A stretch of 64,000 bases of DNA, taken from contig NZ_LT594785.1 in the NCBI RefSeq assembly GCF_900091705.1, positions 2,497,886 through 2,561,885 on the forward strand, given 5' to 3'. This DNA is from Clostridium mediterraneense. Its GTDB lineage: Bacteria > Bacillota > Clostridia > Clostridiales > Clostridiaceae. This document shows, in pieces, positions 16,548 to 25,753 of the stretch. Both the position numbers and the translations under genes were made by a program. Below the pieces are notes generated by a model. The model did not search any database, was not told the DNA's origin, and was given only the letters and a program-made list of their open reading frames with translations. Position 1 is the stretch's first letter. Each line of letters starts with the position of its first letter.

Positions 16548-18416
16548 TTAAACAGCTTCCCCATCTTCTGCGAATTGGCTATTATAAAGATCTGCATAGA
16601 ATCCGTTTGCTTCTAGAAGCTCTTTATGATTACCCTTTTCTATTACATTTCCTTGTTTCATAACAAGAATTAAATCAGCATCTTTTATAGTAGAAAGTCT
16701 ATGTGCTATAACAAAGCTTGTTCTACCTTCCATTAACTTATTCATTGCTTTTTGTATAAATACTTCTGTTCTTGTATCAACACTACTTGTAGCCTCATCT
16801 AAGATAAGTATTGATGGATTTGAAAGTATTGCTCTAGCAATTGTTAAAAGTTGCTTTTGACCTTGTGAAATATTTGAGGCCTCTTCATTAAGAATTGTAT
16901 CGTAACCTTCTGGTAATGTTCTTATAAAGTGATCAGCATTTGCTGCTTTAGCTGCTTCAACTACTTCTTCAAATGTAGCATTTTCAACACCATAAGCTAT
17001 ATTATCTCTAATACTTCCATTAAATAGCCATGTATCTTGAAGAACCATTCCAAAAGTATTTCTTAATTCTTTTCTTGTCATTTCTCTTATATCTACATCA
17101 TCTATCTTAATAGCTCCAGAATTTACATCATAGAATCTCATAAGAAGATTTATAAGAGTTGTTTTACCAGCACCTGTTGGACCAACAATTGCAACAGTTT
17201 CACCAGGTTTTGCTTCTATATTCATATCTGTAATAAGAATATTATCATCTGAATATCCAAACTTAACATTTTCAAAAGTAACATGACCTTTAACCTTATC
17301 AAGACTTATTGGATTTTCTGATTCCTTAACTTCTTCATTTTCATCTAAAAGTTCAAAAACTCTTTCAGCTGATGCAGCTGTTGATTGAAGTATATTTACA
17401 ATGTTAGCAACCTGACTTATTGGTTGAGTAAATTGTCTTATATATCTTGTAAATGCTTGTATATCACCAATAGTTATTGTTCCACCAGTAACAAATAATC
17501 CACCTGCAACTGCTATTGCAACATAGGCAACATTATTTATAAATTGCATTAAAGGCATTATAATACCTGAAACAAATTGTGCTTTCCATCCAGCATTATA
17601 AAGTCTTTTATTTATTTCTTCGAATTCTTCTATTGAATTTTTTTCTCTATTAAAAGCTTTTATAATTTTATGACCTGAATAAACTTCTTCAACATGACCA
17701 TTCATCTTACCAAGCTCTTTTTGTTGACTTCCAAAGAACTTTTGAGATTTTTTAATTATTGGTCTTGTACAAAATACACCAACTGGTAAAACTACTAAGC
17801 AAATAAGAGTTAACCAAACATTTATAGTAAGCATCATTATAGTAACTCCTATAATAGTAACTACTGATGTTATAAGCTCATTTAAACTTTGTTGAAGTGT
17901 TGAACTTACATTATCAAGGTCATTTGTAACTCTACTTAAAATATCACCCTTTGAGTTAGAATCAAAATATTTTAAAGGTAATTTATTTAACTTATAATCT
18001 ACTTCTTTTCTTATTTTATAAATAGTATTTTGTGCAACTCCTGCCATTAAGAATTGTTGTAGATAAGTGAAGAATGCACTAAATACATATAAAAGAACAA
18101 GGAAGATTACTATCTTTGTTAAATAGTTAAAATCTATTGAAGCTCCTGGAACTCCTCTAAATTTTGCTATCATTCCATCAGCTATTTTAGTAATTCCAAG
18201 ACCTAATACTTTAGGAGTAAGAACTGAGAATAATGCTCCAAGTACTGCCATACAAACAATAACTATAAGTCTGTATTTATAAGGAGCCATATATTTGAAA
18301 AGTCTTTTTATTGTTCCTTTAAAGTCTTTAGACTTTGTAGTAGCAACAAAATGTCCTTTTCCACCCATTGGGCCTCTACCCATACCAGCTTTATTAGAAT
18401 TATTATTTGAGCTCAT
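16548..18416 (-). CDS. Heterodimeric ABC multidrug exporter subunit (BmrD/YheH-like)
   Basis: Fused membrane-ATPase half transporter of 622 residues. A Gly-rich N-terminal tail precedes six helices (to about residue 350), then an ATPase domain with Walker A VGPTGAGKTT and canonical Walker B LILDEATSSVD. Its signature is ISQGQKQ, a departure from LSGGQ. Together with the non-canonical Walker B of its partner this makes one degenerate and one active ATP site, the mark of heterodimeric exporters. The start at 18416 is set by GAGGAGGAAATT; it overlaps the partner gene by 14 bases. It is under the MarR-type gene at 20182 in one operon. Confidence 0.93.
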   Translation of the reverse strand: MSSNNNSNKAGMGRGPMGGKGHFVATTKSKDFKGTIKRLFKYMAPYKYRLIVIVCMAVLGALFSVLTPKVLGLGITKIADGMIAKFRGVPGASIDFNYLTKIVIFLVLLYVFSAFFTYLQQFLMAGVAQNTIYKIRKEVDYKLNKLPLKYFDSNSKGDILSRVTNDLDNVSSTLQQSLNELITSVVTIIGVTIMMLTINVWLTLICLVVLPVGVFCTRPIIKKSQKFFGSQQKELGKMNGHVEEVYSGHKIIKAFNREKNSIEEFEEINKRLYNAGWKAQFVSGIIMPLMQFINNVAYVAIAVAGGLFVTGGTITIGDIQAFTRYIRQFTQPISQVANIVNILQSTAASAERVFELLDENEEVKESENPISLDKVKGHVTFENVKFGYSDDNILITDMNIEAKPGETVAIVGPTGAGKTTLINLLMRFYDVNSGAIKIDDVDIREMTRKELRNTFGMVLQDTWLFNGSIRDNIAYGVENATFEEVVEAAKAANADHFIRTLPEGYDTILNEEASNISQGQKQLLTIARAILSNPSILILDEATSSVDTRTEVFIQKAMNKLMEGRTSFVIAHRLSTIKDADLILVMKQGNVIEKGNHKELLEANGFYADLYNSQFAEDGEAV

Positions 18417-20142
18417 TTTCAATTTCCTCCTCTGACAGTTGAGATAAGGCAATTTCTTTATATAGATCACAATTTCTTATTAAGTCATAATGTGTACCAA
18501 TTCCAACTGCTCTACCTTCATCAAGAACAATAATTCTATCTGAATCCTTAACAGCACTAATTCTTTGGCTAACAACTATAACTGCACTTTCTTTAGTTTC
18601 ATCTTTTAGAGCTGCTCTAAGCTTTGCATCTGTTTTAAAGTCTAAAGCTGAGAAACTATCATCAAATACATATACTTCTGGTTTTCTAACTAAAGCTCTA
18701 GCAATAGATAATCTTTGTTTTTGACCACCAGATACATTATTACCACCTTGTGATATTGGATGTTTATACTTATCTTCCATATTTTCTATAAATTCAGTAG
18801 CTTGAGCTATGCTAGCAGCATGTCTTACTTCTTCATCTGTAGCATCCTCTTTACCATATCTAATATTTTCTTCTATAGTTCCACTAAATAAAACAGCTTT
18901 TTGTGGGACAAATCCTATTTTTTCTCTAAGAGATTCTTGAGTCATATCTTTTATATTAACCCCATTTAATAAGATTTCTCCTTCTGTTGTATCGTAAAAT
19001 CTAGGAATAAGACTTACAAGTGTAGATTTACCACTACCTGTTCCTCCTATTATAGAAGTAACTTCTCCTGGTCTTGTTACAAAAGAAATATCCTTTATAA
19101 CTGGTTCTTCTGCTCCAGCATAGGCAAATGAAACATGTTTAAATTCAATCATTCCTTTACCTTCTGATTTTTCTTTAGTATTTTCTTTATCATTAATTGA
19201 AGGTTCTATTGCTAAAACCTCATTAATTCTTGCTGCTGAAGCTGCAGCTCTTGGAATAAGGATGAACATCATTGCCATCATTAAAAGTGAGAACATTATT
19301 TGCATAGCATATTGCATAACAGCCATAAGATCTCCAACTTGCATACTTCCATTATTTATTTCTACTGCTCCAAGCCAAACAAGAGCCACTGTTGTTAAAT
19401 TCATAATAAGCATCATAAGAGGTGAAAGAAGTGCTGTAATTTTATTAACTCTTATTGCTGTAGAAGTTAAATCTCCATTTGCACCTTCAAACTTTACGCT
19501 TTCAAATTCACTTTTATTAAAAGCTCTTATAACTCTAATCCCATTTAATCTTTCTCTCATTACAAGGTTTATTCTATCAAGTTTACCTTGCATTGATTTA
19601 AATAATGGTATTCCCATTTTTCCAATAATACTAATTGCAATAATAATTAATGGAACTGAAACTAAAAGCACCATAGATAATTTTGAATTTTTATTAATAG
19701 CCATGATAACTCCACCAATCATCATAAGTGGTGCTGTAATCATAAGCTTCATCACACTAACTGTAACATTTTGAACTTGAGTAACATCATTTGTTGTTCT
19801 TGTTATAAGAGATGATGTACCAACCTTATCTATATCAGCTTGTGAAAAGCTTTCAACTCTATTAAATATTTTTGATCTTAAATCTCTAGCAAAAGCTAGA
19901 CTTACCTTAGATATTAAATACGTTGCTGCTATCATTGCAGCCGTACCTAGTAGTGTAACACCTATCATGTATACGCCAACCTTTAATATATAAGCATTAT
20001 CTCCATTTATAACACCTTTATCTACTATGTCAGACATAAGATCTGGTAAATATAAATTAGCTATTGCTTGTATAAATAATAAGATTACTATACCAATAAG
20101 AGTTACTGTGTATGGCTTTAAGTGTTTATATAACTTTAGCAT
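18403..20142 (-). CDS. Heterodimeric ABC multidrug exporter subunit (BmrC/YheI-like)
   Basis: 579 residues: six helices (about residues 10-310), then an ATPase domain with Walker A GGTGSGKST and signature VSGGQKQR. In Walker B (VYVFDDSFSALD) the catalytic Glu is replaced by Asp, so this subunit contributes the degenerate site while the partner (16548-18416) supplies the weak signature ISQGQ and the intact Walker B. The paired complex exports hydrophobic drugs or peptides in related Firmicutes. It lies 39 bases after the MarR-type regulator gene and overlaps the partner gene. Confidence 0.93.
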   Translation of the reverse strand: MLKLYKHLKPYTVTLIGIVILLFIQAIANLYLPDLMSDIVDKGVINGDNAYILKVGVYMIGVTLLGTAAMIAATYLISKVSLAFARDLRSKIFNRVESFSQADIDKVGTSSLITRTTNDVTQVQNVTVSVMKLMITAPLMMIGGVIMAINKNSKLSMVLLVSVPLIIIAISIIGKMGIPLFKSMQGKLDRINLVMRERLNGIRVIRAFNKSEFESVKFEGANGDLTSTAIRVNKITALLSPLMMLIMNLTTVALVWLGAVEINNGSMQVGDLMAVMQYAMQIMFSLLMMAMMFILIPRAAASAARINEVLAIEPSINDKENTKEKSEGKGMIEFKHVSFAYAGAEEPVIKDISFVTRPGEVTSIIGGTGSGKSTLVSLIPRFYDTTEGEILLNGVNIKDMTQESLREKIGFVPQKAVLFSGTIEENIRYGKEDATDEEVRHAASIAQATEFIENMEDKYKHPISQGGNNVSGGQKQRLSIARALVRKPEVYVFDDSFSALDFKTDAKLRAALKDETKESAVIVVSQRISAVKDSDRIIVLDEGRAVGIGTHYDLIRNCDLYKEIALSQLSEEEIENELK

Positions 20143-20181
20143 TTAATAACCTCCTATATTATAGATACATATAGTTTTAAC

Positions 20182-20625
20182 TTATTTTTTTAAATTACAA
20201 CTATGTAAATTTTCATTTATCTTTTTTAAGATATTTTTAAAATTTTCTTTTTCTTCATTTGTGAGTATATCAAAGAGTTCTTTATTGACACTCAACATTG
20301 CAAGTTTTGCATTTTCACAAGTTTTTCTTCCTTTATCAGTTAAATATAATCTTGATACCCTCTTATCTTCTGAGTCTTCCCTCTTTTCGATAAATCCGCC
20401 TTTTTCAAGCCTTTTAGCCATTACATTAACAGTAGCAGGCTGTATATTTAACTTCTCTGCTATATCTTTTTGTCTTTGTCCATCTTCATGTTTAAGAGCA
20501 AACAATAAAGGAGGTTGACCTGCATATAGACCTTCTTTTTCTAATATTTTTTGGCTACATCTAAAATGACACTTCATAGTTTTATGAAATTCACGATAAA
20601 GTTCATCATCAATTTTTTCATCCAA
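20182..20625 (-). CDS. MarR-family transcriptional regulator
   Basis: 147 residues with the MarR winged helix: recognition region IAEKLNIQPATVNVMAKRLEKGGFIEKR and wing REDSEDKRVSRLYLTDKG. Cys19 and Cys23 near the N-terminus (MKCHFRCSQ) are possible redox or ligand-sensing residues. Translation starts at a TTG after GGGAGGG. It is the first gene of an operon with the two ABC exporter subunits and is preceded by a perfect 20-bp palindrome, so it probably represses itself and the exporter until a toxic ligand binds. Confidence 0.93.
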   Translation of the reverse strand: MDEKIDDELYREFHKTMKCHFRCSQKILEKEGLYAGQPPLLFALKHEDGQRQKDIAEKLNIQPATVNVMAKRLEKGGFIEKREDSEDKRVSRLYLTDKGRKTCENAKLAMLSVNKELFDILTNEEKENFKNILKKINENLHSCNLKK

Positions 20626-20645
20626 AATAATTAATCCCTCCCGCT

Positions 20646-20665
20646 TTAATTAGTCGACTAATTAA
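20646..20665. promoter_or_regulatory. MarR-type palindromic operator
   Basis: A perfect 20-bp palindrome, TTAATTAGTCGACTAATTAA, lies 20 bases upstream of the regulator start. Its size and position suit a MarR dimer that represses its own operon. The binding is inferred. Confidence 0.75.
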
Positions 20666-20823
20666 GTTTAATTCTTTCTATTAACTCTGTCAATCAATTC
20701 TTAAACATGTTAATTATTTCTTAATAATTAATCTTCCAAAATTTCTTATAATATAAAATTTTAACAAGTATTTAAAACCCTGTTTTTACTTGGCTTATAT
20801 AATGAAACTAAGGGGTGATAAAC

Positions 20824-22134
20824 TTGAATAAAAAAATTAAAATAATATTTGCTGTTGTTTTAGCTACAACTTCACTTAGCATTTTATATCAAAATACTAA
20901 AGCTAATTCCTCACTTACTGATGGTAACTTTAAAAGTAAAGTTTACTTAAGTAAAATCGTATCTAATGAAAATCCTGAGAACAATGAAGTCTTTGTTTTA
21001 AATAACAAAGAAATAAAATCACTTGGAAAAGATATTTATCCAAATATGATTGAATATTATGATAGTCTCAAAGGATATCTTGCAATCTCACCTGATTCTA
21101 ATGAACTTAATCTAATTTACAATAATGGTAATACAAGATTTATAGCAGACAATATTATTGATTTTAAAGTTATCCAAAATACAATATATTATTTAAATTC
21201 AAAATCGGAACTATATAAATATAATCTTAAGAATAAAGAAACAGATTTTATTGATCAAAAAGTTTTAAATATAAATTCTCAAGATGACATCTTCTATTAT
21301 TTAACAGAAGATAATAAATTAAAATTTATGATTTATGGTAGAGAGTTTCTATCTGTAGATACTAAATTATCAGCTTCCTTTGAAGATAATATAAAAATTA
21401 ATAGACAAGAAAATAAGATTATATATCCTAAAGAAGATGGTATATATCTTTACTATATAAATAGAAAGAAAAATAATGAAGTTAAATTATCAGATAATCC
21501 TAGATTATATACTGCTGAGTTCTTAAAAGATGCTAGTATAGTTTTCTCAACCTACTCTGATAATAATCCAGAAAATATTGATATATATAGAAAAGTTGGA
21601 GATACTGAGCCAAAGCTTTTAAAGACTATACCTTTTGATTTTAAAACTCTATATTCAATAAGTGATGATTCTAAAGGAATAGTTTTTGAAGATAAAAATC
21701 TATATTATTTAAACTTTAAAGATGAAAAAATAACAGAAATGCATACTGAAGGTGAAATAGTTGACTATCACCTTTATAAAGATAAAATTGCTTTTGTTTC
21801 AAATGGAGAGCTTTTAAGATTAAGTTTAAACGATCCTTCTGATAAAGAAGTAATTGCAAAAGATATAACACCATTTAATACTGAAGTTATTAATAATGAA
21901 TTAGTTTATCTAAATACTAATAAAGAGTTACATTACAAAAATGAACTAATCGCAAAAGATGTTTTAGAGTTCATAACACATAAAGATTATATAATTTATA
22001 AGACTACTTCTAATAATATATATATGACATCATCAAACCTAAAAACTTCTAAATTACTTGAAATTAATGGACAATCACTTAATTCTGTAAATGTTGATGA
22101 TAAAGCTATCTCCATTTCGCAAAATGATAAATAA
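20824..22134 (+). CDS. Exported protein with propeller-like repeats, unknown
   Basis: About 436 residues with an N-terminal signal peptide (KKIKIIFAVVLATTSLSIL, probable cleavage near residue 27). The rest is a string of short beta-strand blocks with recurring patterns such as NTIYYLNSKSELYKYN, QDDIFYYLTEDNKLKF and GIVFEDKNLYYLNFKDEK, as in DUF5050-like or TolB-like beta-propellers. There is no membrane anchor or sorting signal. The TTG at 20824 is favoured because AGGGGTGAT lies just before it; a GTG nine bases earlier is the alternative. It stands alone, facing away from the MarR-exporter operon. Confidence 0.75.
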   Translation: MNKKIKIIFAVVLATTSLSILYQNTKANSSLTDGNFKSKVYLSKIVSNENPENNEVFVLNNKEIKSLGKDIYPNMIEYYDSLKGYLAISPDSNELNLIYNNGNTRFIADNIIDFKVIQNTIYYLNSKSELYKYNLKNKETDFIDQKVLNINSQDDIFYYLTEDNKLKFMIYGREFLSVDTKLSASFEDNIKINRQENKIIYPKEDGIYLYYINRKKNNEVKLSDNPRLYTAEFLKDASIVFSTYSDNNPENIDIYRKVGDTEPKLLKTIPFDFKTLYSISDDSKGIVFEDKNLYYLNFKDEKITEMHTEGEIVDYHLYKDKIAFVSNGELLRLSLNDPSDKEVIAKDITPFNTEVINNELVYLNTNKELHYKNELIAKDVLEFITHKDYIIYKTTSNNIYMTSSNLKTSKLLEINGQSLNSVNVDDKAISISQNDK

Positions 22135-22166
22135 TCCATTATTTTATTAATAAATTAATAATTTAT

Positions 22167-22196
22167 AAAAAGTAGGAAATTTTATCCTACTTTTTT
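22167..22196 (+). terminator. Intrinsic terminator
   Basis: AAAAAGTAGGA pairs with TCCTACTTTTT around a 7-base loop, with a T run after it, following the exported protein gene. Confidence 0.88.
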
Positions 22197-22261
22197 CTTT
22201 TAATCCATTAAAAAAATGTAATTGTAAACTTTTTTTAAACTTTATGTACAATTAAATAAAA

Positions 22262-22312
22262 GAGTCCTGTGAAAACGGTTATCCAGTCATAAAGCGGTTT
22301 AAGGGCAACATA
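22262..22312 (+). other. GC-richer non-coding element with a direct repeat
   Basis: In a stretch that is otherwise almost pure A and T, about 50 bases stand out in composition. They include ACGGTTAT and GCGGTTTA 19 bases apart and end AAGGGCAAC. I see no gene in them. They lie about 150 bases before the small peptide gene at 22464. They might be a binding site for a two-component or LytTR-type regulator, or part of a structured RNA. No known riboswitch consensus fits. Confidence 0.35.
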
Positions 22313-22463
22313 ATATTCAAAAATAAAATTAATATTTAATTTAAAAGTTACTTTTTTGTAATCTTTATGGTTTATAATCTAATTAATAAATAAAACAAAA
22401 ACTTTTAATATATATAGAAAAATCAAATTAATAAATTCATAAAAATTAGGGGAGGTATTTATT

Positions 22464-22574
22464 ATGTTAGCATTAGTAACAGGAGCATTAGTAGTAGGAG
22501 TAGTTGCATTAGTATCATTCGCAATTCCAAGTGGTGAAAAAGTAGATTTCTATGAACAATCATTCGAAAACTAA
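22464..22574 (+). CDS. 36-residue single-helix membrane peptide
   Basis: The ATG follows GGGGAGG, one of the strongest ribosome sites here. The peptide has one hydrophobic helix (residues 2-24, LALVTGALVVGVVALVSFA) and an acidic tail, SGEKVDFYEQSFEN. It ends with its own terminator. The codons are those expected in a highly expressed gene. Its net negative charge argues against an ordinary cationic bacteriocin. It may be a small subunit or regulator of a membrane complex. No partner lies alongside: the upstream gene has its own terminator and the downstream gene converges. Confidence 0.7.
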   Translation: MLALVTGALVVGVVALVSFAIPSGEKVDFYEQSFEN

Positions 22575-22630
22575 TTTTATTTTTTAATTAATTTTTTATA
22601 ATAAGCAATCATATTTTATTTTTTATTTTT

Positions 22631-22662
22631 AAAAGGCTGTATCAATAGATACAACCTTTTTT
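22631..22662 (+). terminator. Intrinsic terminator after the 36-residue peptide gene
   Basis: AAAAGGCTGTATC with GATACAACCTTTTTT around AATA; one mismatch in the stem. Confidence 0.85.
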
Positions 22663-22687
22663 CATATAATAAAAATTACTCACATCG

Positions 22688-22718
22688 AAAAAAACTGCCT
22701 CATATGAGACAGTTTTTC
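22688..22718 (-). terminator. Intrinsic terminator after the APC permease
   Basis: AAAAACTGCCTCAT pairs with ATGAGACAGTTTTT with one mismatch; it ends the minus-strand permease transcript (stop at 22734). Confidence 0.82.
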
Positions 22719-22733
22719 TTTTCAAAATTTATG

Positions 22734-24035
22734 TTAACTTGCTTTTTCATCTTCTTTTCTATTACTATATTTCATAATAAAGTAAAGAGGTACTGCTATT
22801 ACAAGTCCTCCAAGTCCCCATATTATATCTTTAAGGCTTGATTGTGTAAGTAACCAGATGCTTACTACTGCTGCTACTATTGGTATAACTGGTCCGAAAG
22901 GAATTCTAAATGTTCCTTTTAATTCTGGATTTCTTCTGAAAACAAGAATTGATAGACAAGTTGGTAAGTATTGAGTAAATCTTGATATTGAACTGATTAC
23001 TGCAAGTTCTGTAAATGATCCTGATAATGCAATTGGTATTATAATTATTGTGCTAACAATTATTGCTACATAAGGAACTCCTTTTTCAGTTCTCTTTGAC
23101 ATTACCTTTGGTAGTAATCTATCATCTGATAAAGCTGTTGCTATTCTTGGTGTAAAGAATGATTGAGCTACATTTATTCCTGTAATTGAAACAAGTATTC
23201 CAAGACTTATAAATGCTGCTCCATATGAACCAAGGAATTTACCTGATGCTGTACTTACTGGTGTTAAGTCATTTGCAAGACCTGGTCCAAGCATTCCTAT
23301 TGATACTACTTGAATAAGTGTATATACAAATGCAACTATTATCATAACTGTTACTATTGCTTTTGGTATATTCTTTTGTGGATTTTCCATATCTTCTGCA
23401 CCAAGTGCTAAACTTTCAAATCCTGTAAATGAGAAGAAGATTAAAAGTGCTGCTTTACCAAATGAACCTGGTGTATAAACTCCATGTGGGAAAACAGGTG
23501 TAAAGTTATGTGCTTTTATAAAGAAAACACCTATTAATATAAATATTGCTATAGGAATTATTTTTCCTACTGTCGCTATATTTAAAATTATCTTTGTAAA
23601 ATTAACTCCAAGTAAATTAATTATTGCTAATATTATAATAATTGAAACTACTATTATATCTTTTGTCATACCAGTCGCTGCGGCTGGATAAAATACTGAT
23701 AATGCTGTTGTAAACCCAACTGCCATAGTAGCAGCTGCAATTAAACAGATAGCATATGTCATTATTCCAACTTCAAATGCTGCAAATTCTCCAAATGCCT
23801 TTTTGGTATAGACATATGCTCCTCCATTTTTACTAAAAATACTTCCTGCTTCTGCAAATGATAAGGCAACTGTAATTACAAGAATTGCATCAAATATGAT
23901 AACTCCTATACTTGCAGGTCCCATAAGCTTCATTGCTTTGTTAGGTAATAGAAATATTCCTGAACCTACTATAGCATTAAAGCCAAGAAGTACTATACTC
24001 CAAAAACCTATTTTAGCTTTTTTACTTTTTTCCAT
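22734..24035 (-). CDS. APC-superfamily amino-acid or amine permease
   Basis: Twelve-helix secondary transporter of 433 residues. The first helix carries the substrate-site motif GFNAIVGSGIFLLP typical of the APC superfamily, and helix 6 has FSFTGFESLALGAEDMENPQKNIPKAI. The start is placed at the ATG at 24035, with AGGAGG 13 bases upstream; an ATG at 24086 extends the protein by 17 residues but has no clear site. It follows a PuuD-like amidohydrolase gene by about 120 bases, so the imported substrate may be an amino acid, or an amine whose glutamyl conjugate is then split. That link is inference. Confidence 0.88.
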   Translation of the reverse strand: MEKSKKAKIGFWSIVLLGFNAIVGSGIFLLPNKAMKLMGPASIGVIIFDAILVITVALSFAEAGSIFSKNGGAYVYTKKAFGEFAAFEVGIMTYAICLIAAATMAVGFTTALSVFYPAAATGMTKDIIVVSIIIILAIINLLGVNFTKIILNIATVGKIIPIAIFILIGVFFIKAHNFTPVFPHGVYTPGSFGKAALLIFFSFTGFESLALGAEDMENPQKNIPKAIVTVMIIVAFVYTLIQVVSIGMLGPGLANDLTPVSTASGKFLGSYGAAFISLGILVSITGINVAQSFFTPRIATALSDDRLLPKVMSKRTEKGVPYVAIIVSTIIIIPIALSGSFTELAVISSISRFTQYLPTCLSILVFRRNPELKGTFRIPFGPVIPIVAAVVSIWLLTQSSLKDIIWGLGGLVIAVPLYFIMKYSNRKEDEKAS

Positions 24036-24156
24036 TGTTGTTCTATAACCTCCTGTGGTTTTCTTTTGTTTAAAATAATCTCCCATTCCACAAAATAGCT
24101 ATACTAACTTAAAACATTCCCTTAACTTTATATATTCTCTATATTAAATTTTTCAA

Positions 24157-24888
24157 TTATACTCTTTTTATAAAATAATCAAAGAATCTCGCCATTTCTT
24201 TTCTTGTTTTACTTAAAGCCTCTGGATGCCATTGAACTCCCATCATAAATGGACCTTCCTTACTTTCTATTGCTTCAATTATTCCATCTTTGGCTCTAGC
24301 ACTTACTTTAAAGCCTGGTGCTACATCCTTGACTGCAAGGTGATGGAATGAATTTACTAAAACTTCTTTACCAAAAATTTCGTAAAGCATTGTATTTTCT
24401 TCAATATCTAATTTATGGGTCGGATATTTACATAAAGCTTGTTGAATATGCTTTACTACTACTCCAGTAGTATTTTCTGCAAGAGAAATATCTTGATAAA
24501 GTGTTCCTCCATTTGCAACATTAAGAACTTGATGACCTCTACAAATCCCCAGTATAGGTAATTTGCTCTCCATTGCTTTTTCTACAAGATAAAATTCATA
24601 TTCATCTCGTTCTGGTGAGATATCACTTAATTTTTCATGAGGTTCCTCATTATATCTAAGTGGATCAATATCATATCCTCCTGTAATAACAAGAGCATCA
24701 ATCATTTCTATATATTGATCTAAAACCTCCTGATTAGTTGTGACTGGAATAATTATTGGTACTGCCCCTGCATCAATAATTGATTCATGATAATCTGTAT
24801 ATAATCTTATCTTTTTACAGTCATCAAAATATGGAATATTATCGCTAGTTACTAAATTAGCTGTTATTCCTATTATTTTTTTCATCAT
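24157..24888 (-). CDS. Class I glutamine amidotransferase-like hydrolase (PuuD family)
   Basis: 243 residues with the triad of the gamma-glutamyl-gamma-aminobutyrate hydrolase group: nucleophile Cys116 in LGICRGHQVLN, His221 and Glu223 in QWHPEA. The oxyanion-region Gly pair is in VITGGYDIDP. PuuD cleaves gamma-glutamyl conjugates in polyamine breakdown; close relatives act on other glutamyl amides, and the exact substrate is not readable here. AGGAGGGCT precedes the start. It shares direction and probably a transcript with the APC permease that follows. Confidence 0.9.
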   Translation of the reverse strand: MMKKIIGITANLVTSDNIPYFDDCKKIRLYTDYHESIIDAGAVPIIIPVTTNQEVLDQYIEMIDALVITGGYDIDPLRYNEEPHEKLSDISPERDEYEFYLVEKAMESKLPILGICRGHQVLNVANGGTLYQDISLAENTTGVVVKHIQQALCKYPTHKLDIEENTMLYEIFGKEVLVNSFHHLAVKDVAPGFKVSARAKDGIIEAIESKEGPFMMGVQWHPEALSKTRKEMARFFDYFIKRV

Positions 24889-25438
24889 TTGTATAGCCCT
24901 CCTTTTTGAAATAGAGGCAAATAAAATTAAGTTAATCTTATTTTTCTCTACACCAAATTAATTATTACTTAATTAAAAAGAATTTTTTAAAATTTTTAAA
25001 AAATCCTCTTAATATATATTATTAATTCGGCTTTTCAAAGTATACACATATTATATTTTCAAATTGTTAATATAATGTGTACTTTATATTTTTTTATGTC
25101 AATTGAGAAAATTTAATGACTTTGCTAAAATTCCTTTAATTTTATTAATATAATTAAATATTAGTAATTCAAATATTATGAGAAGGTAAAATCAATAAGC
25201 TTAAATTATGTATATTTTCTAATAACTAGTTATTAAATTTGAAATATTATTATTATAATCCAATTTTATCAAGTGGTTATAGATAGTTACTTAGACTAAT
25301 TTTCTTCTTTAAAAAAATATCTTTAAATTATAAAAAAATAATCTCCCCAAAATGTATTTTTAACTATATTGAATAATATTATATTTATGAAGGAAAGCTA
25401 GTTTAAAAATATTAATTATTTAAGGAGGCTAAGTTTAT
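24889..25438. other. Long AT-rich intergenic region
   Basis: 550 bases with no gene. It must carry the divergent promoters of the hydrolase and the rubredoxin. One imperfect inverted repeat is notable: AAAGTATACACATATTATAT near 25037 against ATATAATGTGTACTTT ending near 25087. No known RNA class is recognised. Confidence 0.4.
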
Positions 25439-25597
25439 ATGGATAAGTATGTATGCTTAATATGTGGTTATATTTATGATCCTGAAATAGGTGATGATAC
25501 ACAAGAAATAGCTCCAGGAACATCTTTTGAAGACTTACCTGATACATGGGTTTGTCCTCTATGTGGCGTTGGTAAGGATGATTTCGAAAAAGAATAA
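25439..25597 (+). CDS. Rubredoxin
   Basis: 52-residue iron protein that carries single electrons, in anaerobes often to oxygen- or peroxide-reducing enzymes. The four iron ligands are in the two classic knuckles, [14 protein letters not shown] (Cys6, Cys9) and [13 protein letters not shown] (Cys39, Cys42). Length and the spacing of Tyr and Trp residues match standard rubredoxins. The ATG follows TTAAGGAGGC closely, and a very strong terminator follows the stop. It is a single-gene transcript. Confidence 0.97.
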   Translation: MDKYVCLICGYIYDPEIGDDTQEIAPGTSFEDLPDTWVCPLCGVGKDDFEKE

Positions 25598-25645
25598 AAA
25601 AAGAGTATCTCAAAATGAAATTTTATTTTGAGATACTCTTTTTTT
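25598..25645 (+). terminator. Intrinsic terminator after rubredoxin
   Basis: A stem of about 20 bp (AAAAAGAGTATCTCAAAAT with its complement) followed by seven T residues. Confidence 0.95.
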
Positions 25646-25753
25646 ATTTAACTATAAAATAATATAAATTTAACAATAAAAAAATAATTTTTAACTTATA
25701 AGTTTAAATTAATGTATATAATAGTAAATATAAAAAATTAGGAGAATATTTGA

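Noticed and set aside
19262..19774. Plus-strand open frame of 170 codons opposite the ABC exporter
   Set aside because: Shadow of the exporter membrane domain; composition is a mirror of hydrophobic codons.
22262..22312. Direct repeat as a VirR or LytTR-type binding site
   Set aside because: The CGGTT copies are 19 bases apart and do not fit the CCAGTT-type consensus; kept only as an unexplained element.
25416..25613. Minus-strand open frame over the rubredoxin
   Set aside because: The plus strand encodes a perfect rubredoxin with four Cys ligands.
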